64,000 nucleotides of DNA from Qipengyuania marisflavi. GTDB lineage: Bacteria; Pseudomonadota; Alphaproteobacteria; Sphingomonadales; Sphingomonadaceae. Below, piece after piece: positions 1-8,995 of the stretch (within the stretch, counting starts at the first letter, position 1; each line of letters opens with the position of its first letter). The notes beneath the pieces were generated by a model. That model did not search any database, was not told the origin of the DNA, and saw only the letters and a list, made by a program, of their open reading frames with translations. The translations under genes and the position numbers were made by a program. The stretch is taken from NCBI RefSeq assembly GCF_005884405.1, contig NZ_VCAO01000003.1:186001-250000 (forward strand), read 5' to 3'.

Positions 1-356
1 TTTGACAGATCCAACACACTGATCTGGCTGGCAAGCCATTCGATCCGGCGCTTCCGGGATTCGATCAGAATCACATTTGTATCTGGCCGCATGATTGCGA
101 TCACCAGCCCCGGAAAACCGGCTCCCGTTCCAAGATCCAGCCAGTCACCTGTTTCACGTGGAACATATTCAAGCAGTTGAGCCGAATCGGCGATGTGACG
201 CAGCCAAGTCTCTTCCAGCGTGCGCTTGGCGACAAGATTCTGTTGCTCGTTCTCGTCGCGCAGCGCGTGGCACAGCATCTCCAACTTCACCATCACGTCA
301 GGCTTTGTCGACTGCGCAACATAAGCACGCGCGGCGGTTTCATCTGTAAGTATCAT
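1..356 (-). CDS. rsmG: 16S rRNA (guanine-N7) methyltransferase RsmG, 5' part only
   Basis: The gene runs off the left edge; about 118 N-terminal residues are present. RsmG (GidB) methylates N7 of a guanine in the 530 loop of 16S rRNA using S-adenosylmethionine. The SAM-binding motif [12 protein letters not shown] is at residues 73-84 and is diagnostic for the family. The ATG at 356-354 overlaps the mnmG stop (ATGA), so the two are translationally coupled. A parS site lies inside the coding sequence, covering residues Val65-Thr69. In alphaproteobacteria parA and parB normally follow rsmG; they would be just outside the window. Confidence 0.95.
   Translation of the reverse strand, partial: MILTDETAARAYVAQSTKPDVMVKLEMLCHALRDENEQQNLVAKRTLEETWLRHIADSAQLLEYVPRETGDWLDLGTGAGFPGLVIAIMRPDTNVILIESRKRRIEWLASQISVLDLS
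150..165. promoter_or_regulatory. parS centromere-like site 1, inside rsmG
   Basis: The + strand reads TGTTTCACGTGGAACA; its complement TGTTCCACGTGAAACA fits the published ParB-binding consensus TGTTNCACGTGAAACA exactly. It is identical to the second site at 2255-2270. ParB loads here and, with ParA, segregates the origin region. It lies about 9.9 kb from the predicted oriC and sits in frame over rsmG codons 65-69. Confidence 0.92.
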
Positions 357-2209
357 GCTGCGTTCCGCTCATGACGGCGAGCATGGACCAGCAACACGGC
401 CAGCGCAGCAGGGGTGATGCCGGGGATGCGTCCCGCCGCAGCAAGCGTATCTGGACGGGTGCGCTCCAGCCGTTCAATCATTTCATTCGATAGACCGGGG
501 ACTGCGGCATAGGAGAGTTCCGCCGGTAGCTTCACCAGCTCACTGGCGCGCAGATCGCGCAATTCTGCTTCCTGACGCTGTAAATACGGCGCGTAGACCA
601 AGTCCTCCGCCATCTCACGGCCAAGATCATCCCCCGCATCGAGACCGTCGGGCATGGTATCGGAAAGGTCTTCGAGGGAGACGTGACCGCCCTGCAGCCA
701 ATTGCCGACCGAACATCTTCCGCGATCCTGCCGCACCGTATGGCCGCGCGCTGCCATATCAGCGCTGGCGATCTCCTGCCCAAACCAGGTGGCCCAGTCA
801 GCTCGCTTGTCCTCGCGCGCGTTGAACCAATCGCTGCGCTCCGGCCCAACCAACCCGGCGGCCATGCCAAGAGGCGTAAGACGCGTATCAGCATTCGCCG
901 CACGCAGGCGCAGACGATATTCGGCACGCGCGGTCAGCATGCGGTAAGGCTCGGATACGCCCTGAATCGTCAAATCATCGACCATCACAGCAAGATAGGA
1001 ATTCGCGCGATCAAGCGGGGGTGCTGCCCGGTTCAGCACAGTGCACGCGGCCTGCATTCCCGCAACAAGCCCCTGTGCTGCGGCTTCCTCGTATCCAGTG
1101 GTGCCATTAATTTGCCCGGCACAATAGAGCCCGGTGATATCGCGCATTTCGAGCGTCGAGCGCAGTGAGCGCGGGTCGATATGGTCATACTCCACGGCAT
1201 AGCCCGGCACCGCCATTGTGACGTCCTCAAGGCCCTCCATACTCCTGAGCATGACGAGTTGGACATCGACCGGCAGAGAGGTGCTGATCCCATTGGGATA
1301 GACCATCGGAGTGGCTATGCCCTCAGGCTCGAGAAACACCTGATGGCCTTCGCGGTCGGCAAAGCGGTGGATCTTGTCCTCGATAGAGGGGCAATAGCGC
1401 GGCCCGGCAGCATCGATAGCGCCGGAGAACAGCGGTGAACGCTCAAGGTTTTCGCGAATAATATCGTGGCTGCGCGGATTGGTACGCGTCAGCGCACAGA
1501 ATACTTGCGGGTTTGGACGGTGCTTGATCAGTGAGGACATCGTCCACTGCTCGCCGTCGGATGGCTGCTCTTCCAGTCTGGCCCAATCGATGCTTCGGCC
1601 GTCAAGCCGTGGCGGAGTGCCCGTTTTCAGGCGCGCCATTGGCAAGCTTGCCTCGCGCAACTGCGCCGCAAGCACATGGGCCGAATCTTCGCCGATGCGG
1701 CCACCCGTCAGTCGCTCGTCACCACGGAACATAACTCCGCCCAGGAAAGTCCCGGTGCACAGGATCACCGCGCGCGCACCCAAGGCCGTGCCGTCGGCGA
1801 GTTTCAGTCCGGTGACGCGAGCTTGCTCCAGCATCAATTCCGCAACTTCACCTTCTATCAATGTCAGCCCTGACTGAGCTGCAACGATCCGCTGAACCTC
1901 AGCTTTGAACAATGTGCGATCGGCCTGCACGCGCGGACCCCATACTGCACTGCCCTTTGAGCGGTTGAGGATCCGGTAATGGATTGCCGCGGCATCTGCT
2001 GCGCGCCCGATCACCCCGTCCAGCGCATCCACTTCGCGCACCAGATGGCCCTTCCCAAGGCCACCAATCGCCGGGTTGCAGCTCATGGCGCCAACTTTGG
2101 AGAGATCAAAACTGACAAGCCCAGTCCGCGCACCCAGCCGCGCCGCTGCACAGGCTGCTTCGACGCCCGCATGGCCGCCGCCCACAACAAGGATGTCGAA
2201 CTGTGTCAT
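353..2209 (-). CDS. mnmG: tRNA uridine-5-carboxymethylaminomethyl modification enzyme MnmG (GidA)
   Basis: The 618-residue FAD protein works with MnmE to install the (carboxymethyl)aminomethyl group on U34 of certain tRNAs. The FAD-binding motif GGGHAG is at residues 10-15. Cys44, in the SCNPAIGG motif, and a second Cys in RYCPSIEDK match the conserved cysteines of the family. I chose the ATG at 2209 because the family starts at [12 protein letters not shown]; the open frame continues upstream to 2425 but there it overlaps mnmE and the parS site. Length matches the roughly 620-residue norm. The stop overlaps the rsmG start, and mnmE lies 61 bases upstream. Confidence 0.97.
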   Translation of the reverse strand: MTQFDILVVGGGHAGVEAACAAARLGARTGLVSFDLSKVGAMSCNPAIGGLGKGHLVREVDALDGVIGRAADAAAIHYRILNRSKGSAVWGPRVQADRTLFKAEVQRIVAAQSGLTLIEGEVAELMLEQARVTGLKLADGTALGARAVILCTGTFLGGVMFRGDERLTGGRIGEDSAHVLAAQLREASLPMARLKTGTPPRLDGRSIDWARLEEQPSDGEQWTMSSLIKHRPNPQVFCALTRTNPRSHDIIRENLERSPLFSGAIDAAGPRYCPSIEDKIHRFADREGHQVFLEPEGIATPMVYPNGISTSLPVDVQLVMLRSMEGLEDVTMAVPGYAVEYDHIDPRSLRSTLEMRDITGLYCAGQINGTTGYEEAAAQGLVAGMQAACTVLNRAAPPLDRANSYLAVMVDDLTIQGVSEPYRMLTARAEYRLRLRAANADTRLTPLGMAAGLVGPERSDWFNAREDKRADWATWFGQEIASADMAARGHTVRQDRGRCSVGNWLQGGHVSLEDLSDTMPDGLDAGDDLGREMAEDLVYAPYLQRQEAELRDLRASELVKLPAELSYAAVPGLSNEMIERLERTRPDTLAAAGRIPGITPAALAVLLVHARRHERNAA

Positions 2210-2254
2210 GGACGCGCCGATACCGGCAACGCGGCGCATCGTCAAAGCCGCGAT

Positions 2255-2270
2255 TGTTTCACGTGGAACA
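2255..2270. promoter_or_regulatory. parS centromere-like site 2, between mnmE and mnmG
   Basis: This is a second copy of TGTTTCACGTGGAACA, identical over all 16 bases to the site at 150-165 and in the same orientation. It abuts the mnmE stop codon (2271-2273) and fills part of the 61-base gap before mnmG. Two sites 2.1 kb apart, about 7.8 and 9.9 kb from the predicted oriC, are what a ParB loading zone is expected to look like. Confidence 0.92.
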
Positions 2271-3542
2271 TCATTTGCCGATACAGAACCGCCCAAACAA
2301 TGCGTCGAGCATTTCCTCGGTAGATTCGCGCCCCAACAGCCTGTCGAGCGCGCGGCGTGCGTATCGCAATTCCTCCGCGACCAGCAGCGGATCGTTGAGC
2401 TCAGCAAAATCCTTGAAAGCCGCAATCACCATCATCAGCGCGCCGCGTTGGCGTTGATTATATGCCGGTACATCACCTGATGGCAGCAGAGCACCGGCGC
2501 GCATCACCAGACCTTCGAGCAAATTTTCGAGGCCTTGGCCGGTTACAGCAGAAACCATATGAGCGGGCACGGTTTTAACGTGCCTGTTAAGATCACTCTT
2601 GGTTTCAATTTCGAGAGCATCAAGCGGCCCCTCACCTTCCGCTCCCAGCCACAGGATAATGTCGGCACGCTGCATTTCAGCCTGTGCTTTATCAATACCG
2701 ATCCGCTCGATCTCACCAGCGCTATCCGTACGCAGTCCGGCAGTATCAATCAGTACGAAAGGCACGCCCCGTATCGCCACTGGGCGCTCGATCACATCGC
2801 GCGTGGTCCCCGCCTCTGCCGAGACAATCGCCGCGCCCTCATTCAACATCGCATTGAATAAAGATGATTTTCCGGCGTTTGGTGGTCCGGCGAGGACCAC
2901 CCGAACACCATCGCGAAGGCGCTCGGCAAAGGGGCGGTTCAGCGCAGCGAATATCTCCGCTGAGAGCACCGCCCCTTCACTGGCTACCGATGCGGGTATG
3001 GTATCGACATCATCCTCGTCCGAGAAGTCGATCGCCGCCTCGACTTGCGCCGAAAGTTGCAAGATTGTGGTCCGCCAGCCTTCCACTTCCTTAGACAAGG
3101 AGCCGCCAACCGACCCCATCGCCCCGCGGCGTTGCAATTCGGTTTCAGCTGTAAGCAGATCAGCCAACCCCTCGGCTTCAGCCAGATCGATCCGGCCATT
3201 TAGGAAAGCGCGGCGGGTAAATTCACCCGCCTCAGCCTTGCGAACCCCATCTGTCGCCGCGAGAGCAGTCTCAACGGCCGCCACGACCGCGCGGCCGCCA
3301 TGGCAATGTAGTTCGGCAAGATCCTCGCCTGTCACAGTCGCAGGCCCCGGCAGCCACAGCACCAAAGCCCGGTCCAGCATGACATCACCGTCTCGCAACA
3401 CGCGCAGGCTGGCCATACGCGGCGGCGGCAAATCTCCCGATAGGTCGGCCAGCAGAGCGCCAGCTTTGGGGCCGCTGATCCGCAAAACCGCGATGCCCGC
3501 AGGCAGGGCACCGCTCGAAAGCGCGAAAATTGTATCAGTCAC
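2271..3542 (-). CDS. mnmE: tRNA modification GTPase MnmE (TrmE)
   Basis: The 423-residue protein is the GTPase partner of MnmG in wobble-uridine modification. An N-terminal folate-binding domain covers about residues 1-115. The G domain has the P-loop GPPNAGKSS at 219-227, the switch motif TTRD near 246-249 and DTAG at 266-269. The C-terminal FCIGK carries the catalytic cysteine of the family. The start codon is GTG (3542-3540), with a weak ribosome site. It sits 16 bases after the DUF6489 gene and 61 bases before mnmG. Confidence 0.97.
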   Translation of the reverse strand: MTDTIFALSSGALPAGIAVLRISGPKAGALLADLSGDLPPPRMASLRVLRDGDVMLDRALVLWLPGPATVTGEDLAELHCHGGRAVVAAVETALAATDGVRKAEAGEFTRRAFLNGRIDLAEAEGLADLLTAETELQRRGAMGSVGGSLSKEVEGWRTTILQLSAQVEAAIDFSDEDDVDTIPASVASEGAVLSAEIFAALNRPFAERLRDGVRVVLAGPPNAGKSSLFNAMLNEGAAIVSAEAGTTRDVIERPVAIRGVPFVLIDTAGLRTDSAGEIERIGIDKAQAEMQRADIILWLGAEGEGPLDALEIETKSDLNRHVKTVPAHMVSAVTGQGLENLLEGLVMRAGALLPSGDVPAYNQRQRGALMMVIAAFKDFAELNDPLLVAEELRYARRALDRLLGRESTEEMLDALFGRFCIGK

Positions 3543-3558
3543 GGCGCTGCTTCAGCTC

Positions 3559-3822
3559 TCAGTCGTCGGAGCTGGTGTCCTTGGACGAACGCCCCTTGGC
3601 CGCGCCTGCGCCTTCCATGAAGCTCTGGAAAAGCTTGAAGCCCGCCTGCCCCATGGGGGCCAGCTGGCGCGCATAGTCCTGCAATTGGTCGGGGCTGGAA
3701 ACGCCCTTCATCGCCTTTGACATCATGTCGACATAGATCGCATTGGCCTTGCCCACATCGGGCAAACCCATGAAGCTGCGCGCCTCTTCGGGGGTGCAGT
3801 CGATTTCGATTTGGACCTTCAT
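3559..3822 (-). CDS. Small conserved protein, DUF6489-like
   Basis: An 87-residue soluble protein beginning MKVQIEIDCTPEEARSFMGL. This resembles a short family seen next to mnmE in sphingomonads (DUF6489, from memory). It has no signal peptide or membrane segment. The middle is Met- and Gln-rich and could be helical; the tail is acidic and Ser-rich. Gene order suggests co-transcription with mnmE. No function is known to me. Confidence 0.8.
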   Translation of the reverse strand: MKVQIEIDCTPEEARSFMGLPDVGKANAIYVDMMSKAMKGVSSPDQLQDYARQLAPMGQAGFKLFQSFMEGAGAAKGRSSKDTSSDD

Positions 3823-3921
3823 GGCGGGTTCTCCGTTGGGCTAAGTATCGCCTGGCGGGTTTGGCACTTGTCGCGTGCAAGCGCTAGACCCGGCGCGCAT
3901 CAACCAGAGGACTGCCAAACG

Positions 3922-4617
3922 ATGAGCGAGACTGTCACCGTCACAACCCTGTCCGGCAAAGAGAATTTTGCAGCCTATGTTGCGCGCCCTGCTGATGCCC
4001 CGCGCGCCGCCATCGTGGTGATACAGGAGATTTTCGGGGTGAATGCGGGCATTCGCCGCAAATGCGACAAATTGGCTGAAGCAGGCTTTCTCGCCATCGC
4101 GCCTGATTTGTTCTGGAGGCTGGAGCCCGGCATCGAGCTGGATCCCGATATCGAACCCGAATTCCAGCGTGCGCTGGATCTGATGGGCAAGTTCAATCAG
4201 GATCAGGGCGTTCGTGACATCGAAGCCGCGATCAAATGGGCGCAGAGCGAAGGCTGCGGCAAGGTGGGCGCTGTTGGCTACTGCCTGGGCGGACGGCTCG
4301 CTTATATGGCCGCCGCACGGACTGATGCACATGCGACAGTCGGCTATTACGCGGTAGGCGTCGACGGCCTGTTGGGCGAAAAACACGCCATCGCGCATCC
4401 GCTTATGCTGCATATCCCCACCGATGACGGCTTTGTCGACAAGGCGGCGCAGCAGGCGATGCACGCCGGGCTGGATAATCACCCCAAGGTCACGCTCCAC
4501 GATTACGAAGGCATGGATCACGGGTTTGCTACCGAATTTGGCGACCGGCGAAGCGGGGAGGCCGCGCAACTGGCCGATGAGCGTACAATGGCGTTCTTTG
4601 CCGAGCATTTGGGATGA
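3922..4617 (+). CDS. Dienelactone hydrolase family protein
   Basis: A 231-residue alpha/beta hydrolase. The nucleophile elbow GYCLGG with a cysteine nucleophile is the hallmark of dienelactone hydrolases. The later segments TDDGFVD and MDHGFA supply the Asp and His of the triad. The family hydrolyses dienelactones and related esters; the substrate here is unknown. I chose the ATG at 3922 because the family starts shortly before this point, and the longer frame would run back over the divergent DUF6489 start. Its stop overlaps the next start (ATGA), so the two are probably co-transcribed. Confidence 0.9.
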   Translation: MSETVTVTTLSGKENFAAYVARPADAPRAAIVVIQEIFGVNAGIRRKCDKLAEAGFLAIAPDLFWRLEPGIELDPDIEPEFQRALDLMGKFNQDQGVRDIEAAIKWAQSEGCGKVGAVGYCLGGRLAYMAAARTDAHATVGYYAVGVDGLLGEKHAIAHPLMLHIPTDDGFVDKAAQQAMHAGLDNHPKVTLHDYEGMDHGFATEFGDRRSGEAAQLADERTMAFFAEHLG

Positions 4618-6242
4618 GTCAGAACAAGGCGGAGGTGCGGGGTTCATCAGAGCTGTTCATGCGGTTCGGCCTGCCGCTGGTGCTGTTGCTGCTGACCGTG
4701 CTGTTTGCTTGGGTTGAGTGGCTGCGCTGGGGGCTGGTCATCACCCTCCCCCTGCTCGGCATTGCGGTCCTGGACTTTTTTCAGCGCAAGCACTCGCTGC
4801 GCCGCAATTATCCGCTGCTGTCGCGTATGCGCTGGCTAATGGAGGATATGCGGCCGTTCCTGCGAGCCTATGTGGTTGAGGGCGACCTTGAAGGCCGCCC
4901 CTTCAACCATGACGAGCGATCACTGGTCTATGCCCGCGCCAAAGGGCAGCTCGATTCGCATCCCTTCGGGACCGAGCTGGACGTTTATTCCGATGAATAT
5001 GAATGGCTTGCGCATTCGATTGTGCCCAATGAGGAAGCTCCTGCGGAATGGCGGGTGGATGTGGGGAGCCAGCAATGCGCGCGCCCTTATTCGGCGGCTT
5101 TGCTCAATATTTCAGCAATGAGCTTTGGATCGCTGTCAGCCAATGCCATCATGGCGCTCAACAAGGGTGCGGCGGCGGGCAATTTCTATCACGACACCGG
5201 CGAAGGCGGCCTGTCACGCTATCACAAGGAACATGGCGGCGATCTGGTGTGGGAAATCGGCAGCGGCTATTTTGGTTGCCGAGATGACAATGCGGCGTTC
5301 GATCCCGCAAAATTTGCCGATACTGCGCAGCTCGATCAGGTCAAAATGGTCGAAATCAAGCTGAGCCAGGGTGCCAAACCGGGTCACGGCGGGGTGTTGC
5401 CGGGAACGAAGGTCACCAAGGAGATCGCCGCAGCGCGCGGGGTGCCCATCGGCACCGATTGCATTTCTCCGCCATCACATTCGACCTTTTCAACGCCTGT
5501 TGGTCTACTTGAATGGGCGGCCCAATTGCGTGAGCTTTCCGGCGGCAAGCCTGTCGGCATCAAACTGTGCGTGGGTAAGCCGCATGAGGTGTTCGCCATT
5601 GTCAAAGCGATGCGCGAAACCGGGATCACCCTCGATTACATTGTTGTCGATGGGGCCGAGGGCGGCACTGGCGCGGCTCCGGTTGAGTTTTCCAACCGCG
5701 TGGGCGCGCCCTTGCGTGAAGGGCTGATCTTGGTGCGCAATGCACTGGTTGGCGCTGGCCTGAAAGATCAGATCAAGATCGCCGCTGCCGGCAAAGTTCA
5801 TTCGGGCGCGGGTATGGCGATGAATTTCGGCCTTGGCGCGGATTGGTGCAATGCGGGCCGCGCGTTCATGTTTTCACTGGGCTGCGTGCAATCGATGAAT
5901 TGCCATACCGATCACTGCCCAACCGGCATCGCAACACAGGATGCCACCCGGCAACGCGGGCTTGTGGTCATGGACAAGGCCGAAAGAGTCACGCGGTTTC
6001 AGCGGCATACACTGCACGCATTGCGCGAAATGGTGATTGCGATGGGGCTGGACGATCCCTGGCAAATCGCCCCCTGTCACATCTCCGAACGGCTCAACAG
6101 TGCGCGTTCGGACAGTATCGACCGGATTTACAATTTCCTCGAACCGGGACAGCTCCTCGCCGATCCCGGTGGGACACAATATGCGCGCGACTGGGCCATC
6201 GCGAGCGCCTACAGCTTCGGAATGGCCGCATGTCAGCAGTAA
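4614..6242 (+). CDS. FMN-binding glutamate synthase family protein, membrane-anchored
   Basis: A 542-residue protein with two predicted membrane helices at about residues 15-50, followed by a domain like the FMN/synthase half of the glutamate synthase large subunit (alpha/beta barrel). Recognisable segments include LSRYHKEHGGDLVWEIGSGYF-like and KPGHGGVLPG, VDGAEGGTGAAP and the cysteine-containing CHTDHCPTGIATQD. The glutaminase half is absent, so it is a stand-alone flavoprotein whose electron donor and substrate are unknown. It overlaps the hydrolase gene by four bases at the start and the SnoaL-like gene by 13 bases at the end. Confidence 0.88.
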   Translation: MSQNKAEVRGSSELFMRFGLPLVLLLLTVLFAWVEWLRWGLVITLPLLGIAVLDFFQRKHSLRRNYPLLSRMRWLMEDMRPFLRAYVVEGDLEGRPFNHDERSLVYARAKGQLDSHPFGTELDVYSDEYEWLAHSIVPNEEAPAEWRVDVGSQQCARPYSAALLNISAMSFGSLSANAIMALNKGAAAGNFYHDTGEGGLSRYHKEHGGDLVWEIGSGYFGCRDDNAAFDPAKFADTAQLDQVKMVEIKLSQGAKPGHGGVLPGTKVTKEIAAARGVPIGTDCISPPSHSTFSTPVGLLEWAAQLRELSGGKPVGIKLCVGKPHEVFAIVKAMRETGITLDYIVVDGAEGGTGAAPVEFSNRVGAPLREGLILVRNALVGAGLKDQIKIAAAGKVHSGAGMAMNFGLGADWCNAGRAFMFSLGCVQSMNCHTDHCPTGIATQDATRQRGLVVMDKAERVTRFQRHTLHALREMVIAMGLDDPWQIAPCHISERLNSARSDSIDRIYNFLEPGQLLADPGGTQYARDWAIASAYSFGMAACQQ

Positions 6243-6630
6243 CAGGCCTCAAACGCTGGCACGCGGTCATCAATGGCGGCAGCGATCCTGCAGCGCTCGC
6301 GGCGATCATTGCCGATGATGCGGTGTTCCACTCGCCGGTCGTCCACACCCCGCAGCGGGGCCGCGCCATCGTCACAGCATATCTCGCCGCAGCCGGCAAG
6401 ACGCTGGGCAATGACAGCTTTCATTACGTGCGCGAACTGGTCGATGGCGACAACGCCATGCTGGAATTTGTGACCGAAATGGATGGTATTACAGTCAATG
6501 GCATCGACCTTATCCGCTTGACGAGGCGGGCATGATCGTGGATTTCAAGGTGATGGTCCGGCCGCTTAAGGCGGTGAACAAGGTGTGGGAAATGATGGCG
6601 ACGCAGCTGGATGGGTCGCGCAAGAGCTAA
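6230..6630 (+). pseudogene. SnoaL-like (NTF2 fold) protein, frameshifted
   Basis: The frame starting at 6230 encodes a SnoaL/NTF2-like protein (GLKRWHAVINGGSDPAALAA, then DAVFHSPVVHTPQRG). It runs into a stop at 6533-6535 after the out-of-frame tail LIRLTRRA. Shifting one base near 6519-6521 restores a good family tail, DEAGMIVDFKVMVRPLKAVN, which ends at the TAA at 6628-6630. The total of 401 bases is one short of a whole number of codons. One missing T (CGCTTGAC instead of CGCTTTGAC) explains this. It is either a real one-base deletion or a sequencing error. Confidence 0.85.
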
Positions 6631-6643
6631 CGCTTGCGCCCAG

Positions 6644-7039
6644 TCAATCTCCCGCAGAATCCAGCAAAAATGCGCGCACCTCAGCTGGGATCGAGCCATT
6701 GCCGACCTCGGCTGCCATCGCCTGATCAAGTGCAGCCACTGCATCTTGTCCGTTCGCCAGCCGTTTCATCCGCCAGCGCGGGAATAATCGCTCGAAAACC
6801 GGCTCACGCGACAGTATATTTATTGAATGATGACGCGGATCCTGATGGAGCCGTGCCAGCAAGCTATCAAGATTGCCGCGCGGTCCTTCGACCAATTGCA
6901 AAAACTTGCCAGCCCTGAACAACAGGAAACCAGTAATGTCTTCGCCCATATTGTTGCGTGAAGAGGTTTCGATAATTCGAAAAACCTCGTCCGAAGGCAA
7001 GTTGGCGACAGCCTCACTGACATAGATGATTCGCTGCAT
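6644..7039 (-). CDS. BLUF-domain blue-light sensor, short form
   Basis: A 131-residue protein made almost wholly of a BLUF (FAD-binding blue-light sensor) domain. The key residues fall at the same spacing as in AppA: Tyr6, Asn30 and Gln48 match AppA Tyr21, Asn45 and Gln63, and Trp89 and Met91 match Trp104 and Met106. There is no attached output domain, so it should signal by protein contact. The tail after about residue 95 is probably the capping helices. It is read leftward, 58 bases upstream of rho's stop codon end. No partner gene is evident. Confidence 0.93.
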   Translation of the reverse strand: MQRIIYVSEAVANLPSDEVFRIIETSSRNNMGEDITGFLLFRAGKFLQLVEGPRGNLDSLLARLHQDPRHHSINILSREPVFERLFPRWRMKRLANGQDAVAALDQAMAAEVGNGSIPAEVRAFLLDSAGD

Positions 7040-7097
7040 GATATGCCCCTTTGAGACGGAGCTACAGCCTTATCCCTAACAGCAGATGTATGCAGAC

Positions 7098-8363
7098 CTA
7101 CTGGTTCATCGTCGCAAAGAAGTCTTCGTTGGTCTTGGAATCCTTCATCTTGTCGAGCAGGAATTCCATCGCGTCGATCGTGCCCATCTGCATGAGGATA
7201 CGGCGCAGGACCCACATTTTGGACAGCTGATCCTTGTCGACCAGCAACTCTTCCTTGCGGGTGCCGCTTTTGCCCACGTCGAGCGCGGGGAAGATGCGTT
7301 TGTCGGAGACCTTGCGATCCAGCACGATTTCGCTGTTGCCGGTGCCCTTGAACTCTTCAAAGATAACCTCGTCCATGCGGCTGCCGGTGTCGATCAGCGC
7401 GGTGGCGATGATGGACAGCGAACCGCCTTCCTCGATGTTCCGCGCTGCGCCGAAGAAGCGCTTGGGGCGCTGCAGGGCGTTGGCGTCGACACCGCCGGTC
7501 AGCACCTTGCCCGATGACGGGACCACAGTGTTGTAGGCGCGGCCCAGGCGGGTGATCGAATCCAGCAGGATCACGACATCCTTTTTGTGTTCGACCAGCC
7601 GTTTGGCTTTCTCGATCACCATCTCGGCGACCTGGACGTGCCGTGTGGCGGGTTCGTCGAAGGTTGAGGAGATAACCTCACCCTTCACGCTGCGCTGCAT
7701 GTCAGTGACTTCTTCTGGGCGTTCGTCGACCAGCAGGACGATCAGGAACACTTCGGGGTGATTGTCAGTGATTGCTTTGGCGATATTCTGCAGCAGCACG
7801 GTCTTGCCAGTGCGCGGCGGAGCAACGATCAACGCGCGCTGGCCCTTGCCCTGCGGGCTGATGATATCGATGACACGCGCCGACTTGTCCTTGACCGTCG
7901 GGTCGAGGGTATCGAGCGACAGCTTTTCTTCGGGATAGAGCGGCGTGAGATTGTCAAAATTGGTGCGATGGCGCACGGCATCGGGATCGTCGAAATTGAC
8001 GCTGGCGAGGCTGGTGATCGCAAAATAGCGTTCGCCATCGCGCGGGGCGCGGATTTCACCTTCGACCGTATCGCCAGTGCGCAGGCCCCATTTGCGGACC
8101 TGGTTGGGCGAAATATAGATATCGTCAGGCCCGGCGAGATAATTCGCCTCGGGGCTGCGCAGGAAGCCGAAACCGTCCTGCAGCACCTCGATCGTGCCGA
8201 CGCCCATGATCTTTTCTTCGTATTCTTCGTCTTCGGCCAGCTCGCGCAGGATGCAGAACATCAGATCCTGACGGCGCATGGTGGACGCGCCTTCGACGCC
8301 GAGCTCCTCGGCCATCGAAACCAGATCGGCGGGAGTTTTGGCCTTTAATTCTTTGAGATGCAT
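7098..8363 (-). CDS. rho: Transcription termination factor Rho
   Basis: The 421-residue hexameric RNA helicase ends transcripts in a factor-dependent way. It has the N-terminal helical region beginning [20 protein letters not shown], then the RNA-binding cold-shock-like domain (about 50-120). The Walker A motif is [11 protein letters not shown], and the family segments [12 protein letters not shown] and [16 protein letters not shown] are present. Length is typical (419 in E. coli). The gene is read away from the predicted oriC and has a 157-base leader region upstream. Confidence 0.98.
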   Translation of the reverse strand: MHLKELKAKTPADLVSMAEELGVEGASTMRRQDLMFCILRELAEDEEYEEKIMGVGTIEVLQDGFGFLRSPEANYLAGPDDIYISPNQVRKWGLRTGDTVEGEIRAPRDGERYFAITSLASVNFDDPDAVRHRTNFDNLTPLYPEEKLSLDTLDPTVKDKSARVIDIISPQGKGQRALIVAPPRTGKTVLLQNIAKAITDNHPEVFLIVLLVDERPEEVTDMQRSVKGEVISSTFDEPATRHVQVAEMVIEKAKRLVEHKKDVVILLDSITRLGRAYNTVVPSSGKVLTGGVDANALQRPKRFFGAARNIEEGGSLSIIATALIDTGSRMDEVIFEEFKGTGNSEIVLDRKVSDKRIFPALDVGKSGTRKEELLVDKDQLSKMWVLRRILMQMGTIDAMEFLLDKMKDSKTNEDFFATMNQ

Positions 8364-8520
8364 GTGTTTTCTCGAAATATATCATTGATAGCCGGCGGGT
8401 CGATGGGCTTGGGGAAAGCAGACCCGGTCGCGCGCTGGGCGGGACCTCTAGCCGGGAAAGAGGCTCAGCAAATAGGTTCGCAGCACACAGCCGTCAATCG
8501 CCAATGCGGCAGGACGCGCC
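8364..8520 (-). promoter_or_regulatory. rho upstream region with possible promoter
   Basis: This 157-base gap lies between hemJ and rho. Reading leftward, a TATATT box (about 8380-8375) lies 16 bases after TCGACC, a weak sigma-70-like pair just upstream of the rho start. A long leader would fit rho autoregulation, but no specific element was recognised. Confidence 0.35.
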
Positions 8521-8964
8521 TCAGAACGGTTTGACGATCACCAGCACCACGATCAGCGCCAGCATGATGGCCGGGAATTCGCCCCACAATCGCAGCTGTT
8601 TTTCATTTAGCGGCCGCGCCCCGCCAGCCATCTTGCGGGCCTTGGCCACCAGCCAGCCGTGATAGCCCGACAGCACGATCACCAGCAGCAGTTTGGCGTG
8701 GAACCAACCCTGGTCGAAAGCGCCGATGGTCATGGCCAGCAACAGGCCCAGAACCCATACCACGATGATGCTGGGCGTGAGGATGATTGTGCGCAGCAGG
8801 CCGCTGCGTGTGGCCCACAGCGCTTCCTCTTCCGAACCTGGCGGCGCGCTGTGCATATACAGCATCTGGCGTGGCAGCATGAACAGGCCCGCCATCCAGA
8901 ACACCATGAAAATGATGTGGCCCGCCTTGAGCCAGTAATAGGTCATCGAAAGCACATCCTGCAT
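8521..8964 (-). CDS. hemJ: Protoporphyrinogen oxidase HemJ
   Basis: A 147-residue membrane protein with four predicted helices. It matches the HemJ family, which oxidises protoporphyrinogen IX in bacteria lacking HemG/HemY. The N-terminal WLKAGHIIFMVFWMAGLFMLPR holds the conserved helix-I His and the LPR motif; the second conserved segment is YHGWLVAKARKMA. I chose the ATG at 8964, since the longer frame to 9024 would overlap hemE; ATG 8946 is also possible. It follows hemE directly, so two heme-synthesis steps are clustered beside the origin. Confidence 0.92.
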   Translation of the reverse strand: MQDVLSMTYYWLKAGHIIFMVFWMAGLFMLPRQMLYMHSAPPGSEEEALWATRSGLLRTIILTPSIIVVWVLGLLLAMTIGAFDQGWFHAKLLLVIVLSGYHGWLVAKARKMAGGARPLNEKQLRLWGEFPAIMLALIVVLVIVKPF

Positions 8965-8995
8965 GGCTGCGATGTAGGCGCTGTCGCTGCCCGCG

